A stretch of DNA of 64,000 nt from Saussurea involucrata. Its lineage: Eukaryota > Streptophyta > Magnoliopsida > Asterales > Asteraceae. Where the stretch lies: the NCBI GenBank assembly GCA_033807775.1, contig CM066319.1, forward strand, positions 162,440,983 to 162,504,982, read 5' to 3'. A program made the translations under genes and the position numbers. This document shows, one piece after another, positions 42,641 to 52,719 of the stretch. The stretch's first letter is position 1; every line of letters begins with the position of its first letter. Below the pieces are notes generated by a model that did no database searches, was not told the origin of the DNA, and saw only the letters and a list, made by a program, of their open reading frames with translations.

Positions 42641-43300
42641 TATATCATAATATCCACTTCTGTTAGTGTAATCGTAGCAATACATGGAACATTGGTCCCA
42701 AACATAATAGGACTATTTTATATTTAAGAAATGAGAATTTAACCAAAAGAAACTTAAAATGATTTAATTACCAAACCAACTTATATATTTACCCGGTTTA
42801 AAATGCTCAAATTCATAATATACTATTTAACAACACCAACTCAGATTGAACAAAGTAATAATATTGTCAGGATCGAATCTTAACAAGATTACTAATCCTT
42901 AGAATTCAGAATTAAAGAATCTGCGGAATAGAACTTTAATTCACACAATCAATAGAACAATAAATCAGAATATCCAATATATCATAATATCCACTTCTGT
43001 TAGTGTAATCGTAGCAATACATGGAACATTGGTCCCAAACATAATAGGACTATTTTATATTTAAGAAATGAGAATTTAACCAAAAGAAACTTAAAATGAT
43101 TTAATTACCAAACCAACTTATATATTTACCCGGTTTAAAATGCTCAAATTGATAATATACTATTTAACAACACCAACTCAGATTGAACAAAGTAATAATA
43201 TTGTCAGGATCGAATCTTAACAAGATTACTAATACTTAGAATTCAGAATTAAAGAATCTGCGGAATAGAACTTTAATTCACACAATCAATAGAACAATCC
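42625..43300. repeat. Direct duplication of about 335 bp
   Basis: The segment from ATATCATAATATCCACTTC to CACAATCAATAGAACAA occurs twice in tandem with very few differences (TCATAATATAC versus TGATAATATAC; CCTTAG versus ACTTAG). In block Y it occurs once (48710-49050). Confidence 0.85.
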
Positions 43301-43321
43301 TTAGTTTCTGCTGCTTCAGGG

Positions 43322-43935
43322 ATGATTTCTGCTGCCTTATGTTTTTCAGCAGCAATAACCATTTCTGCTGCTATAGCTGTTACTGCTTCTTTTATAACCT
43401 TTAATGCTGCTGCTTCAACACTCTCCTTCACAATCCAAAATATCTTTGCATCAATCTCGGTTTTAGTTGCAGGTACTGCCTCCTTCTCTCTTTCAGAAAC
43501 TGCTGCATCAATTGTTTCTACTTCTTTTGCAACCTCAGCAGCAGTAACCGTTTCTGCTGCTGGTTCTGTTTCTGCTTCCTTTGTAATATTAGCAACAGTA
43601 ACCGTTTCTGCTGCTGTTTCCGTTTCTGCTTCCTTTGTAATATTAGCAGCAGTAACCGTTTCTGCTGCTGTTTACGTTTCTGCTTCCTTTGTAATATTAG
43701 CAGCAGTAACCGTTTCTGCTGCTGTTTCCGTTTCTGTTGCTTTCTCACTTTCAGCTTCCTTTTCAACTTCTGTACCCTGCTCATCCTCCCCCTCAACCTT
43801 ATATTCATACTCCCCCTCAATTTTTGCATCCTCCATGTTTATATCAGATTCTGACTCCCCCTTTTTGGAAGCATCAGTGGTTGAGCTTCGCCATATCAGA
43901 ACAAACTGAGCTTTACGAAGCAGTATTAACTGCAC
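43322..43935 (-). pseudogene. Env-like ORF fragment (copy X)
   Basis: This is the middle part of the 926-aa protein only: AEMVIAAEKHKAAE-type region, Ala/Thr/Glu repeats and GESDINMEDAKIEGEYEYKV. The repeat ETAAETVTAANITKEA is present in about four units, against two in the full-length copy, and one unit has a stop in this frame (TGTTTACG, where other units have TGTTTCCG). Both ends are replaced by other repeats. Confidence 0.75.
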
Positions 43936-44290
43936 AGCAGTATAAACTACAAAGCAGTATTAACTACAAAGCAGTATTAACTACAAAGCAGTATTAACTA
44001 CAAAGCAGTATTAACCACACCTGCAGTATTAACTGCACAGCAGTATTAACTACAAAGCAGTATTAACTACAAAGCAGTATTAACTACAAAGCAGTATTAA
44101 CTACAAAGCAGTATTAACCACACCTGCAGTATTAACTACAAGGGCAGTATTAACTACAAAGCAGTATTAACCACACCTGCAGTATTAACTACAAAGCAGT
44201 ATTAAATACAAAGCAGTATTAACCACACCTGCAGTATTAACTACATGGCAGTATTAATGGCTAGAACACTGGCAGTAGTAACTCTTCATG
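43916..44290 (-). repeat. TTAATACTGC array (copy X)
   Basis: The same unit as at 30169-30545; about twenty units, running directly into the last 120 bp of an LTR (44296-44415). Confidence 0.85.
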
Positions 44291-44583
44291 GACAGTAGTA
44301 ACTACACTTGATCTAGCAGTAGTATCTTTGTTCTGGCAGTACTAACGTTGATCTGGCAGTATTAATGTAGTTCTGGCAGTACTAACCATACTTAGCATAT
44401 CTTCAGTTCCCAACAAATATATAATATATTAATATAATCCAAATAAAAGATGAAACAAAGTAAATAACCAAATAACCATAATAATTTAGAAATTTGTCTT
44501 AAAAAAACAATTCAAACAAAATGAAAACCGCTAAAAATCGTAAACAAAACAATTAGAAAAGTTTTCCATCATGAAAAAACAAA

Positions 44584-47126
44584 TTACTTCTCAAGTTTGG
44601 GGATTATCAAATCTGTAATGACTTCTTCTTTCTCATTTGAAGGAATGCATGTTTTAGGAGATTTTGTTGTTGACCCTTTCATTGCATCATCGAGATCATA
44701 AACTTCATCAAAATCACGCTTCAGATCGACACCTTTACATATCCTTTTCTGATACGTTTTTTCTTGTGATACCGGACTATCTGTCGTGCTGTTATCTACA
44801 TTGTTTGGAGTTGCATTCTCACCCGTAAATGAAACAGCATCCTTCAAATAAGATAATAGTGACATGTGTTATTTTAGAAACTCCTTAATAATGAATAAAT
44901 TTAACAGCTACATTAAAAGTTATCTATAATACCTTTAACTTTTCCACAGAACCAAAATCTGTTGAAAGAATGTTTACAGAATCGGATTCAGCAGGCTACA
45001 TAATTAATTATAAAAAAATGTTAGACAACCAAAAATATGCAGCTCAATTGAAATTTAGTTTCAGGTAATGATAATTATTACCCGTTGAGCACTAAACCTC
45101 ATTTCCAGCTCATTCAAGATGTTCTCATCATCAGTTAATTTTGAAATACCGTAAACAAAACAACTGTTTTTGATGTTGTAGTTATTAACTTCAATCTTTA
45201 TGGCAAACATTCTATCAAGCAAAACATTCAAATCATCTGGAAAAATCTCCAAATCACCATGCTGAAAAAAATAAATATAACTTTTACATTAATAAACATT
45301 ATTCATAATATTTTAAAATTAACGTAAATAGTTAAGATAAATAAAATTACCTCTTTAATCTTTTCATATAGTTCTATCGCAGATTTATTAAAAACTTTGT
45401 TGGCCTCCCGATCAAACAATGTCAACGATACAATTCCAGTATCATCTTGAACTCTCAAAGGAATTTTGAATCTAAATAATTTTAAATTTTAACATCAATA
45501 TAATAATATAAAAGATATAGATAAACATTTTAAGGTAAATAATACTTACTTTGGCAAAACATCAGTGTCTTGCCCTTTGCATTTTTCAGAATCACATTGA
45601 AATTCTTCTGTCTCTTCAACCAGACCTGAACCATCATTTTTGTCTGTGACAATGTACGTAGGTCGAACCTTTCTACTACACCTTTTGCAACCCATGTAGA
45701 ACCAAGGAATGTCTTTGCTAAATGCCTTAACTATGCCTAAAATAATCAAGGACTTCGCTTGTATAAAGTAGTGCATTATTGATATAATGGAATGATTGAA
45801 TAAATGAAAATGATATTAAATAATAAGTACCTCAACAGTTTCGCTAATTTCAGCAATATTTGCTTTACTGTTGTTGTCTAGAAAATCTTCACGATATGAA
45901 TAAGACAATCCAGAAAGCATTGTAAGTTGTTGTGACGATTTAGATTCGCCACTCAACCCAAGCAGACTGTTTAATAGGAAATATAATTACGGATCAATGT
46001 AAATTAAAAAATAAGAACACATAAGATATATATTAAGAAATAAACTTTACTAACCTATTTCTGAAATCCTTGATTTCATCAATTTCAGAATTGATGAACA
46101 ACCTCGTACCATTAAATGAATTTGAAAGAGAAGGTTTTTCTGAAAAAGAATTAATATCTGAAGTTAATATATTGTTGCTTAAACGAAATACATATTTTAT
46201 AAGTTAGACAAACCTCGGAAAATCTTGACCATTGCTAATTGAATTACAACAACGACAAGACCCTCGTCTTTATGAATTGAAACATATTTATTGAATTGCT
46301 CAGCAAAATCATCCCACAATGTGACATGCAGTTTAAGCCCTCTAAAAAAAGTTTAACAAAGGAATAATGTTAGAAGTGTCAATATTAACGTTTGTCAATT
46401 AAAATAAAAATACCGACTACAAGTCCTTTATTTCAATTTGCAGTCGTCTCTTCGTTTTTCCTTTGCCATCTTGAAAGTTCACCATTGTCTCACATGCTAC
46501 AACCTCACCAATGACATCTATATAATGATTAAAAAAATTAGTATAAAGAATGATGGCATAAATAACATATATTAAAAAATTTAGTAAATTTAAAATAATT
46601 AATTAACTAACCAACTGCTGTATCTTCTGGAATCATCTTTGATATCACGCTTTGATATTTGACAAATGAAAAACCAAATAGGGAACCATTAAAATCCAAG
46701 CAGCTAGACACCGAAGTTTTGTAATACAAACTTAACTTGTTTGTATTATCAATTAACTTGTATTTTGAGGCATGTCGAGCAATTGTAGGATTTTTTATGA
46801 ATATGGCAGCCCCTTCTTGAAGCAAATCTTTAAACTTTGGCACCCATTTTTGTAGAACATTAGCATGGATTTTAGTGCCCTGAAAAAATGGATATAGAAA
46901 AATCAGAATTGTTGAAAAATAAGAAGATATGATGAATAGGAAGCTAAAAATTCAAATACAAGTAATTTTTTACCTCTTCATCCATTCATATCATCTCAAT
47001 GGAATAAATTTGTTCAGGATTCTTGAACAGCGGTTGATTCCACAAACGGATGATTCTAACCTTGACAGTAAAATCATCTTCTTGTATATCAAGGTGGTTA
47101 ATAAGAGTAATATTCTTCCCATCCAT
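44584..47126 (-). CDS. RPA70-like single-stranded-DNA-binding protein of the Helitron (about eight exons, stop in exon 1)
   Basis: On the minus strand exon 1 starts MDGKNITLINHLDIQEDD and leads to WNQPLFKNPEQIYSIEM; exon 2 has FKDLLQEGAAIFIKNPTI and LSLYYKTSVSSCLDF; the next exons have DVIGEVVACETMVNF, LKLHVTLWDDFAEQFNKY and REDFLDNNSKANIAEI. Then comes the RPA C-terminal zinc region (IPWFYMGCKRCSRKV, EEFQCDSEKC, FKIPLRVQDDTGIVSLTLFD). This order of OB folds and zinc motif matches RPA1/RPA70-like proteins found in plant Helitrons. A TGA (46986-46988) interrupts exon 1 just before the conserved MDEEGTKIH segment, so this copy is probably defective unless another start is used. The last exon is Lys/Asp/Glu-rich and ends LIIPKLEK. 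Confidence 0.72.
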
Positions 47127-47224
47127 TATTCTGTAATACATATTTTTTTAATTAAACAATGTGATAGACAATTCAATAAACAATTAATTGAAACATTTGA
47201 TCCAATTGTCAAAAAAGAAGAAGA

Positions 47225-47520
47225 TTAGTGCAGTTTGCACTAATATAAAGTATATGGGAACAATCAAACATTGCTCTAGAGTTTTAAAAATCATTATAGA
47301 TAAAAGAAGATTGCAAAATTACGAAGACCAGACCATCATGCATATAAAATGATTACAAGAAATGCTTAGAAACCAAAAAAAAAGCACATCTTAGCAAATA
47401 GCAGTTATGAACTTATGGTAACATTATCGACTGTAAGCCACAAAAAGTAACAAAATAGCATTAAGATATCATTATTGTTAGGTTAATCAAACAACAGGAT
47501 GGATACAGTAATGAATCTGA
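47225..47520. repeat. Repeat shared with 40220-40380 and 41330-41470
   Basis: GCAGTTTGCACTAATATAAA to AAAAAAGCACATCTTA matches 40225-40390, then the sequence jumps to GCAAATAGCAGTTATGAAC, which matches 41340-41470. This marks a deletion of about 950 bp relative to the other copy. Confidence 0.65.
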
Positions 47521-47910
47521 TGTGTACATGCATGATAAACCAATGGCAATTGAAAAAAGCTTTCTGACCGGTAATGCATTATTCACACAGGAAACGAAGC
47601 AGCAGAGAGCTTACCAGTGGAGAGAATTATTTTTGCAGCAGGGATGCAAAACTGTGAAAGGAGCAGAGAATTATATAAGAGGTAAAATAAGATTAGAGAT
47701 AACTATTAAGTTTTTAAATTCTAAAATCGCCAGCTATAGATAACACTAAAATCGCCAGCTATAGATAACACTAAAATCGCCAGCTTAGTTTTTAAAATTA
47801 AAATTAATTTTGTAATATCATTTATTCACTAAAATTAAAACTAAAATTAACACTATGAAATATTGATTATTCATGGAAGTTGATTGTTTACTTGTTATGG
47901 TCTGTTTCAA
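47490..47910. repeat. R1 repeat, copy 4 (start of duplicated block Y)
   Basis: Nearly identical to 41440-41860. Confidence 0.75.
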
Positions 47911-47934
47911 ACAGCCCAAACAACTCGCTTCCTA

Positions 47935-48245
47935 GATGATCCCTCTAGAAGAAGGCGATTCTTTGGCCGTTTGTTTACCTTTTAATAGTTCCATTAAGAG
48001 GCAACCTCTGAATCGCTTTTAGGTGAATCTTGCTTAACAAAAAAAAGTCTGCCCTTAATGGTTCTAAAACCTTCTGAATGATTTTGTATCGTGGGCCTCC
48101 CTTAACCATTTAGCACTCTAATTTCATTCTAAACAATTACAAAACGATCCTATTTCATATTGTACTATATCATAAGATCCTCTTAATCATTCTGACCACT
48201 TAATCATTCTGCACCACACCATTCAGCAACTGCCAAACAACCAAT
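47935..48245. mobile_element. MITE family F, copy 4
   Basis: As copy 3, but the right outer arm is replaced by TTCTAGTTACTTTGATATG, as in copy 1 at 26461. Confidence 0.65.
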
Positions 48246-48386
48246 CTTTCTAGTTACTTTGATATGTGAATTTACATTGAGCATGGGAACCAAATGAATA
48301 AAACGATTCATGTTTGGTTTGGGAAGGGATCGTGGATTTTTTTCTTTGCAATGTTTTAACACCCTATTGTTGATTCTGTATTCTAG

Positions 48387-48492
48387 TACCTGATGGAATT
48401 CAACAGTAGCCCTGGCGACCTGATGGAACTTTCCCCTCTATTCTCTGATGACAGCCGTGTTGCTGAGGCTGCTTCAATTGCACAGAAATTGC
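48387..48492 (+). pseudogene. Captured 106-bp exon of unknown gene (block Y)
   Basis: Same exon as 42304-42409, with the same open frame and splice sites. It was copied as part of the block. Confidence 0.5.
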
Positions 48493-48947
48493 GTAAGTAC
48501 ATTACTGATAAATACCCCCTTCGTCCGAAAATAAATGTCCACATTTGTATTTATAGTTGACACAAAACAATTCAACTGGCTTCCGTTAATTGATACAAAC
48601 AAAATTATTAACACGAAAAACAAACAAAAAAGATGATTATCATTGCTTGTAAAAAAATATAAATGGTACAAAGACCAATAATTTCTTTTCAAATTAAAGA
48701 AAACAATATATCATAATATCCAATATATCATAATATCCACTTCTGTTAGTGTAATCGTAGCAATACATGGAACATTGGTCCCAAACATAATAGGACTATT
48801 TTATATTTAAGAAATGAGAATTTAACCAAAAGAAACTTAAAATGATTTAATTACCAAACCAACTTATATATTTACCCGGTTTAAAATGCTCAAATTGATA
48901 ATATACTATTTAACAACACCAACTCAGATTGAACAAAGTAATAATAT

Positions 48948-49631
48948 TGTCAGGATCGAATCTTAACAAGATTACTAATACTTAGAATTCAGAATTAAAG
49001 AATCTGCGGAATAGAACTTTAATTCACACAATCAATAGAACAATAAATCAGAAAATACACAGATGTTTGTATTCACTGCTTCGACTCACAAGATTACAAC
49101 CAAACCTCAATCTTGATGATTAGGCTCAATCAAGACGACTTCTACTTCTCTAGAAATAGGGTTCGAAACCTTGAGGTTAATTCTCTCTGAAAACTCTCAC
49201 GTATTCTAATTGTATTTCGTATCACTTTAATAGCTATCTATCAACAACTATTTATACAAAATAAATACAAGATAACTATCAAAATAAAATTGATCTTCAG
49301 AATATTCTTTTAAGTATATCTTCAATCATTCCATCTTTATCTCCTTCAATCTCGCCTTCCATGTTCTGATCACAAGCAGTATTAACTTCAATCTTCTCAA
49401 GCAGTACTAATGAAGTTCCAGCAGTATTAACTTCGATATGCATAAGCAGCACTAACAGTTTTCGTAAGACACCAGCAGTACTAACATTGTTCCAGCAGCA
49501 TTAATGTCTCAGCGGTACTAACCTTGATCTAGCAGTAGTATCTTTGTTCTGACAGTACTAACGTTGATCTGGCAGTATTAATGTAGTTCTGGCAGTACTA
49601 ACCATACTTAGCATATCTTCAGTTCCCAACA
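48948..49631 (-). repeat. Complete LTR of the Sire-like Copia element (684 bp)
   Basis: On the minus strand it begins TGTTGGGAACTG and ends TTCGATCCTGACA. U3 has repeated TTARTACTGC words; TATAAATAG lies near 49250; the region after it (AGAATTAACCTCAAGG, TCTTGTGAGTCGAAGC) would be R-U5. A polypurine tract (AGGGGGAGAT) directly precedes it on the minus strand at 49632-49641. Confidence 0.82.
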
Positions 49632-49693
49632 ATCTCCCCCTAACTTGACTTTTAGAAAGAAAAGTCAAGTTTTTCAGATGATGCTTCCAAAAC

Positions 49694-50492
49694 CTAATCA
49701 TGCATGCCTAGATCAGGATTCAATCCCAGACTTTGATTGAGAGTCCTTCTTACCAGATATCTTGCCATCTCAGAATCTTTGTCACTTACCAACTTAGCAT
49801 GCAGCATTCCAGTCAACCTTTTCATGCTGTGTTTGGTTCTTTTGAGTGATTTAGCAGCTTCAGGAGTGGTTTCAGTTGTTTCCTTAGTTTCTGCTGCTTC
49901 AGGGATGATTTCTGCTGCCTTATGTTTTTTAGCAGCAATAACCATTTCTGCTGCTATAGCTGTTACTGCTTCTTTTATAACCTTTAATGCTGCTGCTTCA
50001 ACACTCTCCTTCACAATCCAAAATATCTCTGCATCAATCTCGGTTTTAGTTGCAGGTACTGCCTCCTTCGCTCTTTCAGAAACTGCTGCATCAATTGTTT
50101 CCACTTCTTTTGCAACCTCAGCAGCAGTAACCGTTTCTGCTGCTGGTTCTGTTTCTGCTTCCTTTGTAATATTAGCAGCAGTAACCGTTTCTGCTGCTGT
50201 TTCCGTTTCTGATTCCTTTATAATATTAGCAGCAGTAACCGTTTCTGCTGCTGTTTCCGTTTCTGCTTCCTTTGTAATATTAGCAGCAGTAACCGTTTCT
50301 GCTGCTGTTTCCGTTTCTGTTGCTTTCTCATTTTCAGCTTCCTTTTCAACTTCTGTACCCTGCTCATCCTCCCCCTCAACCTTATATTCATACTCCCCCT
50401 CAATTTTTGCATCCTCCATGTTTATATCAGATTCTGACTCCCCCTTTTTGGAAGCATCAGTGGTTGAGCTTCGCCTTTTCAGAACAAACTGA
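49694..50492 (-). pseudogene. Env-like ORF, internally deleted (copy Y)
   Basis: The first 470 or so residues are missing. The frame then runs GESDINMEDAKIEGEYEYKV, Ala/Thr/Glu repeats (about four units) and AKSLKRTKHSMKRLTG. The last string marks an in-frame deletion of about 230 residues (KRTK...YKHSMKRLTG in the full copy). It ends LNQSLGLNPDLGMHD like the full copy. Confidence 0.78.
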
Positions 50493-50499
50493 GCTTTAC

Positions 50500-50855
50500 G
50501 AAGCAGTATTAACTACAAAGCAGTATTAACTACAAAGCAGTATTAACTACAAAGCAGTATTAACCACACCTGCAGTATTAACTGCACAGCAGTATTAACT
50601 ACAAAGCAGTATTAACTACAAAGCAGTATTAACTACAAAGCAGTATTAACTACAAAGCAGTATTAACCACACCTGCAGTATTAACTACAAGGGCAGTATT
50701 AACTACAAAGCAGTATTAACCACACCTGCAGTATTAACTACAAAGCAGTATTAAATACAAAGCAGTATTAACCACACCTGCAGTATTAACTACATGGCAG
50801 TATTAATGGCTAGAACACTGGCAGTAGTAACTCTTCATGGACAGTAGTAACTACA
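50500..50855 (-). repeat. TTAATACTGC array (copy Y)
   Basis: Nearly the same as copy X, with about three fewer units at the left. It runs into the 120-bp LTR end at 50860-50964. Confidence 0.85.
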
Positions 50856-51132
50856 CTTGATCTAGCAGTAGTATCTTTGTTCTGGCAGTACTAACGTTGA
50901 TCTGGCAGTATTAATGTAGTTCTGGCAGTACTAACCATACTTAGCATATCTTCAGTTCCCAACAAATATATAATATATTAATATAATCCAAATAAAAGAT
51001 GAAACAAAGTAAATAACCAAATAACCATAATAATTTAGAAATTTGTCTTAAAAAAACAATTCAAACAAAATGAAAACCGCTAAAAATCGTAAACAAAACA
51101 ATTAGAAAAGTTTTCCATCATGAAAAAACAAA

Positions 51133-51640
51133 TTACTTCTCAAGTTTGGGGATTATCAAATCTGTAATGACTTCTTCTTTCTCATTTGAAGGAATGCATG
51201 TTTTAGGAGATTTTGTTGTTGACCCTTTCATTGCATCATCGAGATCATAAACTTCATCAAAATCACGCTTCAGATCGACACCTTTACATATCCTTTTCTG
51301 ATACGTTTTTTCTTGTGATACCGGACTATCTGCCGTGCTGTTATCTACATTGTTTGGAGTTGCATTCTCACCCGTAAATGAAACAGCATCCTTCAAATAA
51401 GATAATAGTGACATGTGTTATTTTAGAAACTCCTTAATAATGAATAAATTTAACAGCTACATTAAAAGTTATCTATAATACCTTTAACTTTTCCACAGAA
51501 CCAAAATCTGTTGAAAGAATGTTTACAGAATCGGATTCAGCAGGCTACATAATTAATTATAAAAAAATGTTAGACAACCAAAAATATGCAGCTCAATTGA
51601 AATTTAGTTTCGGGTAATGATAATTATTACCCGTTGAGCA
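51133..51640 (-). pseudogene. Truncated copy of the RPA70-like gene (last exons)
   Basis: Matches 44584-45100 with few changes (TTDSPVSQ becomes TADSPVSQ; TTTCAGG becomes TTTCGGG). It breaks off inside the exon coding for RFSAQR and joins R1-type DNA (AGAATTTCAACC) at about 51643. Confidence 0.82.
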
Positions 51641-51644
51641 CTAA

Positions 51645-52045
51645 AAGAATTTCAACCAAAAATCAATAATTTTGGCTCCAAAAACAAATTTGACAAACGA
51701 CAATCCATGATAAACCAATGGCAATTGAAAAAAGCTTTCTGACCGGTAATGCATTATTCACACAGGAAACGAAGCAGCAGCGAGCTTACCAGTGGAGAGA
51801 ATTATTTTTGCAGCAGGGATGCAAAACTGTGAATGGAACAGAGAATTATATAAGAGGTAAAATAAGATTAGAGATAACTATTAAGTTTTTAAATTCTAAA
51901 ATCTGTTATCCAGGGTATGTATGCATATATCCAGGGTAAAATCGCCAGCTTAGTTTTTAAAATCGCCAGCTTAGTTTTTAAATTCTAAAATCTGTTAGAG
52001 ATAACTATTAACACTAAAATCGCCAGCTTAGTTTTTAAAAATAAA
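51645..52045. repeat. R1 repeat, copy 5
   Basis: Contains TTTTGGCTCCAAAAACAAAT (also at 39890), the R1 core and the TATGTATGCATATATCCAGG variant, followed by several CGCCAGCTTAGTTTTTAAA units. Confidence 0.7.
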
Positions 52046-52160
52046 ATTAATTTTTTAAGACTTTAAGACTTTATGCTTTAAAAGATAGTACATTGTGCAT
52101 TAAAAATTGTTTTTAAGACTTTAAGACTTTCATCCTAAATGCTTTATAAGATAGTATAGA
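52045..52160 (-). other. Helitron 5' terminus with an internal near-copy
   Basis: The minus strand begins TCTATACTATCTTATAAAGC at 52160. About 60 bases inside, GTACTATCTTTTAAAGC repeats the terminal sequence (52079-52095), and both are followed by AAAGTCTTAAAGTCTTAAAA. The base before TC is A. Confidence 0.7.
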
Positions 52161-52409
52161 TTATCATCTTTCAAATTACGTATTAAATGGAAACTTATCT
52201 TGTAGTTTCTCCCAAGGATTAATATTGACATTTTTGAACCGAGAATCTATCAAATTATAGTCGATTTGGTTTGGGATATTTGATAAGATTTGGAATTTGA
52301 TTTCATTTCATTTCATTTCAATTAGGGACGGATCTATCAAGTGTTTTGTACACCTATTCGACTTATTTGTGTAAGTATAATTTTTATTGCGGTATGAACG
52401 ATGCATCCT
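52161..52409. other. Spacer right of the Helitron
   Basis: AT-rich; no gene. TTTCATTTCATTTCAATT is a short simple repeat. Confidence 0.35.
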
Positions 52410-52412
52410 TTA

Positions 52413-52716
52413 GGGTGCGTTTGGTATACAGTCATGATAGAACAGGACAGGATGAGATATGACAGAACTAGACATAACAGAACAGATAATATTAGATAAA
52501 ATACAGTAAATAAAATTTAAAGAATGAATAAAATATAAAATAGAACGTGTATTTGATATTTTTGAAGAGAATTAGATTTTATTTTGAGGTTATATTGGTA
52601 TAACATAAGTCTGTTCCACCTTGTTCCTGTATGTTCTACATAAAAGTCCTGTCAAACGTGGGACAGTGATGTCTGTTCTGTTCTATTCTGTCATGTCAAG
52701 TGTACCAAACACACCC
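52413..52716. mobile_element. Tourist-like MITE (304 bp)
   Basis: TTA duplication (52410-52412, 52717-52719); ends GGGTGCGTTTGGTATACAG / GTGTACCAAACACACCC. Same family as 8709-9046. Confidence 0.8.
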
Positions 52717-52719
52717 TTA

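Larger units (their letters stand above)
42865..44415 (-). mobile_element. Internally deleted Sire-like Copia element, copy X
   Basis: Starts TGTCAGGATCGAATC and ends TTCCCAACA; AATAT flanks both sides (42860-42864, 44416-44420). A direct duplication of about 335 bp (42625-42960 and 42970-43300) has interrupted the LTR, and the rest of the LTR plus the C-terminus of the env-like ORF are gone. What remains is part of the ORF, the repeat array and the U3 end. Confidence 0.7.
48948..50964 (-). mobile_element. Internally deleted Sire-like Copia element, copy Y
   Basis: AATAT flanks both ends (48943-48947 and 50965-50969), a proper 5-bp target duplication. Minus-strand order: the first 120 bases of the 5' LTR, the TTAATACTGC array, a shortened env-like ORF, the polypurine tract and the complete 3' LTR. 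The rest of the 5' LTR, primer site, gag and pol are missing, so this is a non-autonomous relic of about 2.0 kb that kept only the env-like unit. Confidence 0.8.
25927..52160 (-). mobile_element. Giant composite Helitron (about 26.2 kb)
   Basis: On the minus strand the element begins TCTATACTATCTTATAAAGC at 52160 and ends with a hairpin and CTAG at 25927. The flanking bases are A (before TC) and T (after CTAG), the A-T target typical of Helitrons; no target duplication is made. It encodes the diagnostic Rep-helicase, two RPA-like proteins, and many passengers. Plant Helitrons with Rep-helicase are usually about 5-17 kb, so this one is large; the extra length comes from internal duplications and nested retroelement and MITE sequence. 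An alternative is that the two ends belong to different overlapping Helitrons, but no other good ends were seen between them. Confidence 0.7.
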
